Numbered from the stretch's first letter, positions 12,411 to 22,502 are shown. The stretch is 64,000 nucleotides of DNA from Adiantum capillus-veneris (GCA_014529385.2 CM043945.1:155562741-155626740); one strand, 5' to 3'. Made by a program: numbers and translations. The notes: generated by a model not told the origin, from the sequence alone.

Positions 12411-13178
12411 TCACATGGGGACGGGGACGGGTCTCGGGGACGTGGCAGGTTCCGGGGACGGGGACGTGGCAAAACAGGGGACCAGGGACGCGCTTTAAAA
12501 AACACTAGTTCTTTGCAAATTTAATATTGAGACAACAGTGAACACTAAGAGCACAAGATTGCAAAGAAAAAGTGTGTTTTGCACTCATATTACATAATAC
12601 CAAAATATAACAAAGGGCGTGCGGCGTGCGCGACATGGTACACCATTGGTGTGGTGATCAAGCATCAATCATCCTGGCAAAAGGGCAAAACATAATGATG
12701 TACATAGATATTAGAGAAATCTTGAAGAGAAGGAAAGAGGGGTAGGCTTCAAGGCTCAAGCTTTCGACTTGGAGAGAAGGGGAGATGGGAGAGGGAGAGA
12801 GAGAGAGAGAGGAGAAAGAGACTCGAGAGTCAAGAGACTGGTCACTCAAGGGCGGAGCCTCGGAGAGTCGGAGGGCAACTTCAAACTTGGCTCTTGGCAC
12901 TTGAGTCTTGCAAGGCTTAGGCAATGGGAACTTCAAGGAAGTGGCCTTGAGGCTTGGGTATGAGCCTTGAAGCTTGGGTGCTCTTAAGTACAAAGCAACC
13001 CGCCCCCTGCCCACGTCCTATCCGGCGGTGTCACCGGGGACCCGCGTCCCGGGACCTGTCCCTTGTGAGGGAAGTCCCCACGTCCCAAAAAGGCGTCCCC
13101 GTCTCCGTCCCGGCGTCCCATCCCCGCGTAAATGGGCCGCGTTCCCCCGTCCCTTGTTTCTATGGAAAAATGTGTAAT
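12411..13178. mobile_element. Insert with GGGGACGGGGACG ends inside the solo LTR
   Basis: LTR B homology stops near 12410 and resumes near 13185. The insert starts with repeated GGGGACGGG phrases and ends with the inverse CGTCCC phrases, so its termini are inverted and internally repetitive. The interior is GA-rich with no clear ORF. It looks like a non-autonomous DNA transposon. I could not define its exact ends or target duplication by eye. Confidence 0.5.
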
Positions 13179-13393
13179 TTTAAAAAAAGGGTTCTATGCT
13201 CTGAAAAATGCTCATGATGGGATAATTGTTCTGTGCAAGAGAGGGTATGTAACTATGACCAGCCCGGACATGCACGTCTTGCTAGAGGCTCACAAAGGTG
13301 CCAGGCTCAGTCCTAAGCTAAGCTATGATTGATGCTAGACTATAGCAAAAGCATGTCCACGTGGCGTAAGTGAAGTGCGCACGTGACGGACTC

Positions 13394-13509
13394 ACCAGAG
13401 GATATGCAACACTGGCCATGCTAGAGCGGAGATGCCATCAGGCACGCTTTCAGGAACCCCGCACGAAGGGGTGGCTATTCGACACATTAGTCAGCAGCAG
13501 AGTGGGCAC
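13394..13509 (+). pseudogene. LINE-X fragment, part 2
   Basis: In frame with part 1 it reads RGYATLAMLERRC, then WLFDTLV. This is the region that follows the RT in LINEs of this kind (LERQC...LFD.LV). It is cut by the solo LTR C at 13510. Confidence 0.7.
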
Positions 13510-14027
13510 TGTAACAAAATGCTGACGTGTCGATCTACTGAAGAACGGAGCTACCGGCCGAGGGACCTAAACCCTAGAGGAAGCAAAAGCAACGGCAGAT
13601 TTTTGAAAATTACGCTGGTATGATGACGTGGTAGGCTGTACGGATTTCCGCATTTTGCGCTGACTGTTGTACGGATTTCCGTGATTTACGCTGGCAGCTT
13701 TTTGGCTTTGCTTTTGGACCAAATGTTTTTGAGTTTGAAGGCTTTTTATTGTAAACTGCTTTTGGGGCCTAGGGCCTTTAAATATGACGTTAGGGCTCAT
13801 TCTCTAGCATGCTTCCTGGAGAAGGTGTACAGTCTGGAGTACCGGCTTGCACAGTGTTGATGCAATATAAAGAAATATCGAAAGGGGCGCCAAGGTTTGG
13901 GGCCAATACTCTCTGGGGTGGAATTCCGTCACTCCGTGTTACGTGCTCTGAGTTCTGTATTTAGTGAAGTGTTAAAAGTCTGTTCAGTCTGTTCTTTTCT
14001 TTTGGCACGCGGTGCCCTCTTGTGACA
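13510..14027 (+). mobile_element. Solo LTR of family C (copy 3)
   Basis: It starts TGTAACAAAATGCTGACG and ends CTCTTGTGACA, with neither a primer-binding site nor a polypurine tract alongside. The flanking pentamers are GGCAC (left) and AGCAC (right), a target duplication with one mismatch. A TATA-like TTTAAATATG lies near 13778. It sits in LINE-X coding sequence. Confidence 0.8.
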
Positions 14028-14430
14028 AGCACCCGGATTGACAAATAGCCAGTGGGCACGGATTGAGAGACCACAGATATATATGATTTCTCACCTGTTT
14101 GGAGGCAAGCACACATTACCACCGGACATCATCAGGGCAAAGCTTGTCACCCCCCCCCCCGGTAGTAGAGACTCTCTTCCAGACCGTCTGCTTCATCCAA
14201 AGAGTGAGAGAGCTCCCAATCGACGCTCACACGACGAGCATTTGAGTCAACTATACAGATACCAAAGGCTGGATACGACAGAGCATGGTACACACATATT
14301 AGAGCATGGTTCGAGAATCGAAGCACACGACCTTAACCTGGAGAGTTTGCCAACTTTCCAGTACGACCCCGACTCCCCCCAACTTCATCTCTCACATAGT
14401 GAGAGAAACATAGTGATCCGACCTTTGGTA
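14028..14430 (+). pseudogene. LINE-X fragment, part 3 (C-terminal region)
   Basis: The frame reads W.RIERPQIYMISHL, then LPPDIIRAKL. This matches the post-RT domain of the same LINE family (W..IE..Q..MI......P..II..EL). It resumes after the solo LTR C, one frame off from part 2, so an indel has occurred. It is cut at 14431 by the truncated LTR of element A. Confidence 0.6.
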
Positions 14431-15027
14431 GCTGATGATAACCAAAAACGCTAGGTATGTTGGTCCTTGCAAAAACGCTGGTACTGTGATCTGCTTGCGG
14501 GAGGATCTGATGCAGAAACGCCAATGCTGAGGATTGCTGGCGATGGTGCAGATGCTGAAAACGCTAGGCAATGGTGCTTGTTGGAAAACGCCAAAGATGG
14601 GGATCTTTGCTTGGAGGGAAACCACCAAGGCTTGGTCTTGCTGAGAAGTTGTCTGCTGAGCTTCGCTCCTGTTGCCTCTTCTGCCATTTAGTGCTAACTT
14701 TGGTTTGCTTATATATTTTCTTACCCAAATTGCCCTACCTACTTTTGTTGGAAAGTCACTTAAATTAATAAGTGAAAAATGCCAAAAATAGGTCAAATAG
14801 GCTAAATGCACTGGAAAATTCTCCTGATGGATTCTGCTGGGAATACTGATGATCATGTTGTGTGCAACCAGAGGATACATCTACACTAAGTGATTGGGCA
14901 TGCACGGTCTACGAATAGACTCACAAAAGTGCCAGATCACTTCTAATCTAGACTGACTGGACTGACTGAACCCTTATCAGGTTGTAGCTTGTCCACGGAC
15001 ACATAGGGTTAGATGTGTCACGTGACA
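14431..15027 (-). repeat. 3' LTR of element A (first 597 bp; rest lost)
   Basis: It starts TGTCACGTGACAC on the minus strand directly after the polypurine tract. It aligns with 19710-20309, then homology ends at 14431 where LINE-X sequence begins. Confidence 0.85.
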
Positions 15028-15051
15028 TCCCCTCCTTTTCAAAGTGAGGTA

Positions 15052-15345
15052 TTAGTACCGAACTATATGGCGTCGAGGGAGATCACCAATAGCTGGAAGG
15101 GACTCTACGCCAGCCCACTCTGATGTGTGGGTCGTACGGTACTTGAACTTCATAAAGGTCTGCAAAGCTTGCTTCTTTGGGCCGCGCCGAAAGCGACACA
15201 AATTCATGTGTGGCTCCTTCAATGCTTCAACTTCGTCGAGAGTCATGCTTCGTTCTTCTTCAAGAATCTCCATGGCTGAAAATTCTTGAAACCACTTCCA
15301 ACACAAAACCATGAACATACCTATTCCATGTAAAGTGAGTGGCAA
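15052..15345 (-). pseudogene. Possible distal coding piece of element A
   Basis: A minus-strand frame of 97 codons lies between the main ORF and the polypurine tract, rich in charged residues (EILEEERSMTLDEVEAL). It may be a displaced C-terminus of the polyprotein or a spurious frame. No family was recognised. Confidence 0.3.
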
Positions 15346-15437
15346 AATCTTGTCGTCCTAATAGACTGTGCATACAATGTAGATGAACAAATAGACGGAG
15401 TGCTAAACCGTTCACCACATACACGCAAACAATGAGA

Positions 15438-17366
15438 TCAAATCTTTCTCTTATGATCTAGAGCAATCAACTTTGGCAATTCACAATGGAAATGCCCATG
15501 CTTGGTGCTCATATTTTCATGTGCTTGTTCTACAAATGTGTCATGCCAAGGAAGAGACATGGAATGTGACTTCCTTGAATGCATACTTTTCAGCTTTTCA
15601 TGAAAAATCCGCATACATCCGTGCTCATTCATGAGTGAAACGTGCTCAACGTACAATATGTCATGCCTAGGAAAAGGGATCACATAAAGACGCTGACTAA
15701 AATACAGGAAATGATCACGAATGAAACACTCGAACAATGCGTGCGTATCAATCATGCGAACACATAATACTTTCTGTGAGGGTTCTTTGGACCTAGGCTC
15801 GAGAGCCAAGATCGGTTCTTCCTGAATGAGCGAATCGTCCTGTGGAGGTTCTTTGGGATCTATCGAATCTTCTTGTGGGGGATCTATGGACCTCGACTCG
15901 AAAGCCAAAATCGATTCTTCGTGATTGATCGAATCTGCAACGAGGTTAGCTTCGCTAGAAAAAGCATCCACTAACACATCATCCTTGTGAACAATCACAT
16001 CATCTTCATGCAACTCATAATGCTTGTGAGAAATCACATCTTGATCATGCAAATCATCATGCTTGTCATTGTCATCCAAATCATTATGCAAATCATTGGC
16101 ATTCAAATCATCATCATGTTTCTCATAATCATGCAAATCTTGTGTGTCATGCTTTGGAGAAGAAGAGACTGACAGAGTCTCCTTCTCCTTAATCCTTTCA
16201 ATCTTGTCCTGCATATTAACAATGAGAGAGGGAAAATGAACAATGTCCTCTCCATGAATGACAATGGGAGAATCACTTTTGGCATTGAGAATGAAAGTGT
16301 TAGCCTCCCAATCAATGAGAGGGTTAACATCACGAAACCATCGAATGCCCAAAATCATATCACATCCTGAGAGAGGAGAGACAACAAATCTTCTAGTGAA
16401 GGCAGCTTGTTGAATTGCAAACAACACACCAAGGCACTCCTCCATGATGAGAGTGTCCATACCGGCAACAAAGCCAGAGACCTCGAGAGGAGATCTCTGA
16501 CTAACTTCTAGGCGGGCTCTCTCAATAAGAGAGGGACTGATCACATCATGAATACTACCTGGGTCAAACAATATGACAAAACGCTGCCCCGACACCTGAC
16601 CATAACATTTAATGAGAGAATCATCAATGGGAGGGTCAAGAGAAACTTGAGGCACACTCGTGTTATCATTAATTGCATTGACAGAGGAAGTGGGTTCTGT
16701 GAATTCTTTAGATTCATTCGATTCAAGCTTAAAACATGTTCTTTTTATGTGACCCTTAATGTGACAATGAAAACAACGACCTTCCTTAGAATAAGTGCTT
16801 TGCTCTTCCGACGTGATGTATCCTCGTACAATTCTTTGTGCTACCTTTTCATCTGGAGTAAGCTTAGGTTTAGCAATTGTGTTAACCTTACCCTTAGATT
16901 CATTGGAAGAATTCTTTTCTGAGAGACTGTTGGAAGATTGGTTAGAAGAGTTACCATTCTTACCGTTCTTACCGTTCAGAGGGTTCTGAGAAGTCTGCGA
17001 GGTACTTGTGGAAGTCTTGTTCTCCTTAGGCTTTCCCTTGTTGTGCTTCATCTCCTGCGCGAGAGCAATCGCTACCGCCTTGTTGAGATCGATTGGATCG
17101 AGCACCTCGACATAGTACTTGATATACTCGTCCAATCCATAAAGGAATGCCTCTTTGCGCTCATCATCCGACTTGCGTAATTGGGTACATAGTTGCAAAA
17201 CACGATTAGAAAAAGACATAACCGGCATACCGTTTTGCTTGAGAGTGCGCCAATCGTCCTTCAATCGTGCGAGGTACTGAGGTGGCATAAACCACGCCTT
17301 GAGCTTGTCTTGGAAATCAGCCCAATTGAAGAAAAGGAGCGTGAATTCGTCAGCTTCCTCTAGGTG
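15438..17366 (-). CDS. Element A Gag C-half, zinc knuckle and retropepsin with His/Asp-rich tail
   Basis: The open frame is 616 codons from the ATG at 17288 and remains open upstream to the nested LTR. It begins with the Gag capsid region (FNWADFQDKLKAWF just upstream, then LARLKDDWRTL). A low-complexity N/S/K linker and a CCHC knuckle follow (CFHCHIKGHIKRTC, near 16780-16738). The aspartic protease domain has FDPGSIHDVIS near 16567, a DPG in place of DTG/DSG, and DMILGIRWF later. After it come an Asp/His-rich stretch (about 16150-16000), an acidic repeat region (PPQEDS, EEPILALE) and about 150 further residues with no RT. A frame this long without stops suggests young age or selection. Protease activity with DPG is uncertain. 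Confidence 0.75.
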   Translation of the reverse strand, partial: HLEEADEFTLLFFNWADFQDKLKAWFMPPQYLARLKDDWRTLKQNGMPVMSFSNRVLQLCTQLRKSDDERKEAFLYGLDEYIKYYVEVLDPIDLNKAVAIALAQEMKHNKGKPKENKTSTSTSQTSQNPLNGKNGKNGNSSNQSSNSLSEKNSSNESKGKVNTIAKPKLTPDEKVAQRIVRGYITSEEQSTYSKEGRCFHCHIKGHIKRTCFKLESNESKEFTEPTSSVNAINDNTSVPQVSLDPPIDDSLIKCYGQVSGQRFVILFDPGSIHDVISPSLIERARLEVSQRSPLEVSGFVAGMDTLIMEECLGVLFAIQQAAFTRRFVVSPLSGCDMILGIRWFRDVNPLIDWEANTFILNAKSDSPIVIHGEDIVHFPSLIVNMQDKIERIKEKETLSVSSSPKHDTQDLHDYEKHDDDLNANDLHNDLDDNDKHDDLHDQDVISHKHYELHEDDVIVHKDDVLVDAFSSEANLVADSINHEESILAFESRSIDPPQEDSIDPKEPPQDDSLIQEEPILALEPRSKEPSQKVLCVRMIDTHALFECFIRDHFLYFSQRLYVIPFPRHDILYVEHVSLMNEHGCMRIFHEKLKSMHSRKSHSMSLPWHDTFVEQAHENMSTKHGHFHCELPKLIALDHKRKI

Positions 17367-17367
17367 T

Positions 17368-18098
17368 CACTCTCGTCGACGAGAGTGGTCTACTTTTGAT
17401 TGCACATGTGTGTACAATGATGATGCATAACGCTGGCTTAAGGCTGCGTTTTCACTGCTGGCTTCACTGATGGAATCGCTGAAGTTCTTGATGCATGTGA
17501 GGTTGATCTGCTAACGCTAGATGCAAGGGTTGGTTGCGATCAAGCAAGGCTGGGGAAAAACGCCAGGAAAGGGGAGTTCCTTGATGGCGATGGCTGTTGG
17601 AGGAAAAACGCCAAGAGGGAGATGGGATGGCGCTAGGTCTTGGATGGGGATGGCTCACCAAGGATGGCTTGGGGAGTTCTTGTTGAGAGAGGGAGGGAGT
17701 ACCTATTGCTTGAAAACCCTGCTGTGCTCCTTGCTCATCTGCCCAATTGTGCTAACTTGGGTTTGCTTATATATTGACTTAGCAAAATTGCCCTACCTAC
17801 TTTTGTTGGAAAGTCGCTTAAAAATAATAAGTGAAAAATACCAAAAATAGGGAAAATAGGCTAAATGCACTGGAAAATTCCCCTAACTGAATCTGATGGA
17901 TTCTGATGGGAATTATGATGATCATGCTGTGTGCAACCGGAGGATATGCATCTACACTAGGTGACTGGGCATGCATGGTCTACGAATAGACTCACAAAAG
18001 TGCCAGATCACTTCTAATCTAAACCGACTGGACTGACGAGAACCCTGCTATGGTGTAGCTTGTCCACGGACACATAGGATTGGATGTGTCACGTGATA
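17368..18098 (-). mobile_element. Nested LTR A fragment interrupting gag
   Basis: Its right end (TATCACGTGACAC on the minus strand) is the LTR A start with TG changed to TA. Its left end corresponds to an internal LTR position (CACTCTCGTCGACGAGAG; compare 19291). The last ~230 bp of the LTR are missing. Gag coding sequence lies on both sides, with some Gag residues lost between them. Confidence 0.75.
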
Positions 18099-18492
18099 GA
18101 ATAACCGTGGCATCCATCTTACCATCATACTTACTGAACGTCAACTTCTCTGTGACTAGATGGTTGGAATCCGCATCGTGGCTTGTGCCACTTGAGGAAC
18201 TCCCATGATCTTTGGCTGGTTCGAACTTCGAGGCAAGCACTTGTCGAACTAATTCTTGAGTGCGTAGTTCTCTTTGAGCCTCACGCTCGATCTCCAAGGC
18301 CACTCTTTGAGCTTCACGCTCGGCCTTTCTTTTTGCTTTTCTTTCGTTTCGTTCATCGCACTCGCGTTCTAAAGCAATGCGATTTGCTTCTTGTTGTGCC
18401 AACGCAATTCGATTCGCTTCTTGTTGTTGGGCCATCATGTTCATGCGAGTCTCTTCTTGTTTGGCCATCATCGACTTAACCATCGCCTCCAT
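18099..18492 (-). pseudogene. Element A Gag N-terminal part (coiled coil)
   Basis: The ATG at 18492 opens a Gag N-terminus with an Ala/Gln/Glu/Arg-rich coiled coil (QQEANRIALAQQEANRIAL, then ERECDERNERKAKRKAERE). A Gly/Ser linker follows, then the usual capsid entry motif (LTFSKYDGKMDATV). The frame is open for 20-odd codons upstream of this ATG, but a TGA precedes them. The nested LTR ends the protein at about residue 131. Confidence 0.7.
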
Positions 18493-19059
18493 CAACGTTG
18501 GTACAACTCGTGGCGTAGATGGCGAAGGGGGGGGTCGGAAAAATCTCTTGGTGGGGAAAATTCTTCGTCGCCTCTCTCATGCTCATCACCTGTATGCGAA
18601 GTATCTATTCCACTCCGAGTGACGACCATGCACTAGGGTCTTGGGTTCTTGGGTTCTTGAGGGTCTTGACGTTCTTGAGGTTCTTGAGGGTCTTCAAGTT
18701 CTTGAGGTTTTCTTTCGCTTGCAATCTGTGTTTGAGAAGGATCTTCTCTTCACCCGACTTCTACTCCTTTCCGCGGGCGCACCCCTTGGCGGCCTTGCGC
18801 TCACACCAAGGTTGCTTTTTCCCACCTCACGTCGATTGGCCGGCCACTAAGTGCACGGTCCGCTCTCAATGAGTGAAAAGAGACACAAGGGGAGGCTGGA
18901 CAAGCCCTTCTTTCTTGGGATTCCTTTCACTCTTCAAAAACACGATTAGAAATCGACACGCCCAAGCGAACTTGGGTTCGTGCGACCTCAACAAGCAAAA
19001 AAAAATTATGTGGTTCTTTCCTTGAGTGATACAGAACACTGCCAAAGCTCTGATACCAA
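18493..19059 (-). other. Element A leader with primer-binding site
   Basis: Untranslated sequence between the 5' LTR and gag. The primer-binding site TTGGTATCAGAGCTTTGGC (19059-19041) is complementary to the initiator tRNA-Met 3' end, as in many plant LTR elements. GTTCTTGAGG-type repeats (on the plus strand) lie near 18645-18710. Confidence 0.75.
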
Positions 19060-20309
19060 TGTTAGGTGCAGCGGAATGAATGTTTGCGCTTTGCTCAAGA
19101 TGAGAGCTCCGAACTATGCTCAAGGTTCCTTTTGTTCCTATGGAAGGTAGAGCCTTCCGTTCCTAATGAGGGAGTGCTATGATCACGAACAAAGTGAATG
19201 GACACTGTGCGTGCAAGTGTAGGAGACTGAGAGATAGAGAGAGAAGAGAGATACGACACCAGAAACGTTGTAAAATCCTCCTCCGAAGGCCCCACTCTCG
19301 TCGGCGAGAGTGGTCTACTTATGATTGCACAAACTAGTACAAACTGTATGCATGGGAATGATGCAAGTCTAGGCTATGTCGACTATGACGACGGGGATGA
19401 CGAAGTCGACCTAAGGGCTGAGATCCACAATCTTTCTACTGCTGTCCAAAAACGCTATGGGCTGAAATCTACGACTAGTTCAAAAACGCTGATTTGGGGA
19501 CTGTTTTCTATGGGTCTTTGACGCTGAAAATCTGCAGGTTTAGGGCTGAAAACTGAGGTTCTTCAAGGCTGAAAGCTGATGGTCTTTCCGGGTTGAATCT
19601 GCTACCTCCTTATAGGTGGAATCTGCTACTCTTCTATTGCTGAAAATCGCTGAAATTCTGCAGGTGCTGAGATCCAAAAACGCTAGGGAAGTTCTGTCAA
19701 AAACGCTAGGCTGATGATAACCAAAAACGCTAGGTATGTTGGTCCTTGCAAAAACGTTGGTACTGTGATCTGCTTGCGGGAGGATCTGATACAGAAACAC
19801 CAATGCTGAGGATTGCTGGCGATGGTGCAGATGCTGAAAACGCTAGGCAATGGTGCTTGTTGGAAAACGCCAGAGATGGGGATCTTTGCTTGGAGGGAAA
19901 CCACCAAGGCTTGGTCTTGCTGAGAAGTTGCCTGTTGAGCTTGGCTCCTGTTGCCTCTTCTGCCATTTAGTGCTAACTTTGGTTTGTTTATATATTTTCT
20001 TACCCAAATTGCCCTACCTACTTTTGTTGGAAAGTCGCTTACATTAATAAGTGAAAAATACCAAAAATAGGTAAAATAGGCTAAATGCACTGGAAAATTC
20101 CCCTAATGGAATCTAATGGATTCTGGTGGAAATACTGATGATCATGCTGTGTGCAACCAGAGGATATGCATCTACACTAAGTGACTGGGCATGCACGGTC
20201 TACGATAGACTCACAAAAGTACCAGATCACTTCTAATCTAGACTGATTGAACCTTGATCATGCTGTAGCTTGTCCACGGACACATAGGGTTGGATGTGTA
20301 ACATGGACA
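19060..20309 (-). repeat. 5' LTR of element A, about 1.25 kb
   Basis: On the minus strand it ends GCTGCACCTAACA at 19060 and starts near 20309 (TGTCCATGTTACAC, slightly altered from the 3' LTR start). A TATA-like AATATATAAA is at 19995-19986. Many AAAACGCTAG motifs (plus-strand sense) lie at 19450-19860. A CT-rich block (minus sense) lies near 19230-19255. Confidence 0.8.
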
Positions 20310-20544
20310 GAGATAGCTAGATTGATGCATTTGCATAGTTGTACTATCCTCAGCATATAGACATGCACATATCCCTAGTACTAGAGCTCCACCCATCCCC
20401 ATAGATCTCATCACCCAACAGACGTCCTTCTCTCTTTTAATTTGTACCAATCTGAACTATTTTTTCTTTTCCGATAGACAGAGGACATACACACATACAT
20501 ACTTGATTTGTCTCATAGGCCGACTTCAGCCTCACATAGACGTT

Positions 20545-20550
<6 letters not shown>

Positions 20551-20607
<57 letters not shown>
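20551..20607. repeat. (CT)n tract, left flank of the chromovirus
   Basis: About 57 bp of CT ending directly at the 5' LTR of the chromovirus. Confidence 0.95.
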
Positions 20608-20609
<2 letters not shown>

Positions 20610-20985
20610 GTCTCGCTCACAGGAGAGGGGATCTAGCCCAGATGCGTCGGGATGGGCGTCCAGTGTCCGGGCAGACGTAGTGTGAACACGGCCAGTGTGG
20701 CCGGCCATTATTATAAAAGGGAGGCCAAGGCCTCATTTGCAGTTATCAACCCCCACTGGCAGAGTGCCAGTGGTTAGCCCGCGAGGCTAGGAGTGCACGA
20801 GGTCACCTCGAGGAGGTAAGGCCGGTGGTATGGGACGCTCGGTCTTACAGGTGCACGCCTACGTCCTCGAACGCTGGCCCCAGCACGGGGGAGCTGCCGG
20901 ATGGTGGCTATGGTCGGGTGGTTCGTCCGACGCGTATCTGTAGGCGGTCCGTGTAGCCGGGAGATCCTTCCTCTCATTCGTTTCA
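20608..20985 (+). repeat. 5' LTR of chromovirus (first four bases missing)
   Basis: The 3' LTR starts TGTTATGTCCCGC. This copy starts ATGTCTCGC immediately after CTCTCTC, so TGTT is lost. It ends TTCGTTTCA, followed by the primer-binding site. A TATA box (TTATAAAAG) is at 20711-20719. Confidence 0.9.
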
Positions 20986-21003
20986 TGGTATCAGAGCCGG
21001 CTT
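20986..21003 (+). promoter_or_regulatory. Primer-binding site of chromovirus (tRNA-iMet)
   Basis: TGGTATCAGAGCCGGCTT follows the LTR end with no gap. It is complementary to the initiator tRNA-Met 3' end. Confidence 0.9.
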
Positions 21004-22502
21004 GGCTACACGAAGGACTATGTGCACACCTACGGGTTGGTCAGAGTCGGATAATTACCATTTCATGCAATTTTTGATGAATTAACTGTTTACTCGATTG
21101 TTTTCTTCTCTTGAGCATGTTTGCAGGTGAAGTTTAACACACTGCTCGCTGATTTTTTATAAAATTCGGCGATTTAAAAGCGGGAAGTGCTGAAAATCAA
21201 AAGATTTTTTATTGAATTTACTGGTTTTCGATGAAAATCAGTGTATTTATCCTTAATTTGCTGGTTTTATATTAAAATTCAGCATGTTGTAACTCTTTCA
21301 ATCTCTCTGTAACCTCATTCTCTGTGTGAAGCGTAGAGAGAGAGAGAGAGAGAGAGAGTACCTCTCTCTTGCAAGCAAGGGGTTGCTCGTTCTTCTGCTG
21401 TGAAGGGGGGAGAGAGAGAAGCCAGTGCCTTGGTTGCAGTGCTACAGGAGGAGCCAGCGTTTTCCAACGTGGACAAAATACATAGCGCTGGCATCTGCCT
21501 GGCTTGGGTTTTGTGTGTCGACCACGGGTGGGCACACGCGAGGAGGCATCCCCTTCTTTTCCACGCAGCATCAAATACGGCAGCGTGAGCGCTCGATTTT
21601 TTAGATAGCGCTGGAGTTTTTTTTTTACGTTGCTAGTTGAGTTAGCGCTGGATTTGTTTTAAAAGGGGGGGACACCCTTATTTTAAGTCATGGCCAGGCC
21701 CTTTTAAATTTGGACCTTTTTTTAAAATAGGTCTGAAACTTGTACTTCATACATACTCGTAGGTTCATTACTTTATTCATATGAATCTATGAAGATTCCT
21801 CTACTAGCTGCGAGACATACTACTACAATTATATACTCCTATAGGAGGACCACCAGTTAAAATGTTAACGCCTTTTCGATACAGGCGACGGACTCCAACT
21901 CGCGACCTGATGAGCGCATAGGCATTTGGCCTAAGCCAGATCGCCTCTAGCAGCTGCATGCTGTGGCAGTAGTTTTGCCAATATAATTTTTTTCATAAGC
22001 CTGCAACGACGCGAGAGAAAGGCTGCGACGTGTATGCTTCTCTGCCCCTTCATCACTACCTGCTCTGCGCCACCTGGACTACCCCCCGCCGCCCGTTTTC
22101 TGCACACTGGTCTGTATCTCTCATGTCGATCCTAGCATCGCAAGTGTCACCTTGCTCGCATGATGCACCCTTCATTTTTGTTTTCTCACACTGCCAATGC
22201 AGAATCGTTGTTGATTCTCCACTTTCTTTCTTTTTTTTGAAATCGTTGGCACATACTTCATTAAAAAACTCACTTACAGATATTTGCAGAGCTTACAGAG
22301 AATTCATTTCTCAAGTCTTCTGCTTCTCTCTCACGCTTCCTCTCTCTCACCTGCTTGCGCTCTCGTGCTCCCGCCATCACCTGCTCGCCTTCAGACGCTC
22401 ACGCCGATGCGTGGGGCTCCTAGCACTTCAACTTTTCGCGATCGAAAAGTGCAGAAAAGGCCCGGTTTCGCGTGAAACTTCCAGTTTTTCACGCACTTCG
22501 CC
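21004..22502 (+). other. Chromovirus leader, no gene; (GA)n and a tRNA-like remnant
   Basis: About 1.5 kb of untranslated leader. A (GA)n run lies at 21336-21358. On the minus strand, 21958 to 21860 contains a stretch that can start and end with GGCGAT and GTCGCC around a B-box-like GCGAGTTGGAGTCC, reminiscent of a tRNA-derived SINE head. No intact ORF is seen. Confidence 0.45.

Larger units (their letters stand above)
11501..13388 (-). mobile_element. Solo LTR of family B with perfect 5-bp target duplication
   Basis: This is the inverse complement of LTR B. Its minus-strand end (ACACCTGACA) is at 11501 and its start is at 13388, where TG has become CG. No primer-binding site or polypurine tract adjoins it. 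GACTC is present on both sides (11496-11500 and 13389-13393), and the host LINE-X frame is restored if the LTR and one GACTC are ignored. A GC-rich element (about 12411-13178) interrupts it. Its GAC/GTC minisatellite is shorter than in the full element. Confidence 0.9.
14431..20309 (-). mobile_element. LTR retrotransposon A: Gag-protease only (TR-GAG-like)
   Basis: The minus-strand element has a 5' LTR at 19060-20309, a primer-binding site at 19041-19059 (TTGGTATCAGAGCTTTGGC), Gag, zinc knuckle, retropepsin, a long C-terminal extension, a polypurine tract (AAAAGGAGGGGA, 15039-15028) and a 3' LTR. Only about 400 bp separate the long ORF from the polypurine tract, so RT, RNase H and integrase are absent by structure, not merely decayed. 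This fits non-autonomous gag-carrying elements (TR-GAG). LTR ends and the AGCGTTTT repeats relate it to family B. A partial LTR of its own family is nested in gag. Confidence 0.8.

Noticed and set aside
14038-14454. 138-codon plus-strand ORF as a possible new host gene
   Set aside because: Its text fits the post-RT domain of LINE-X, and it resumes that LINE after the solo LTR C.
18493-18495. TTG at 18493-18495 as the start of element A Gag
   Set aside because: The next codon is ATG (18492-18490), a far likelier plant start.
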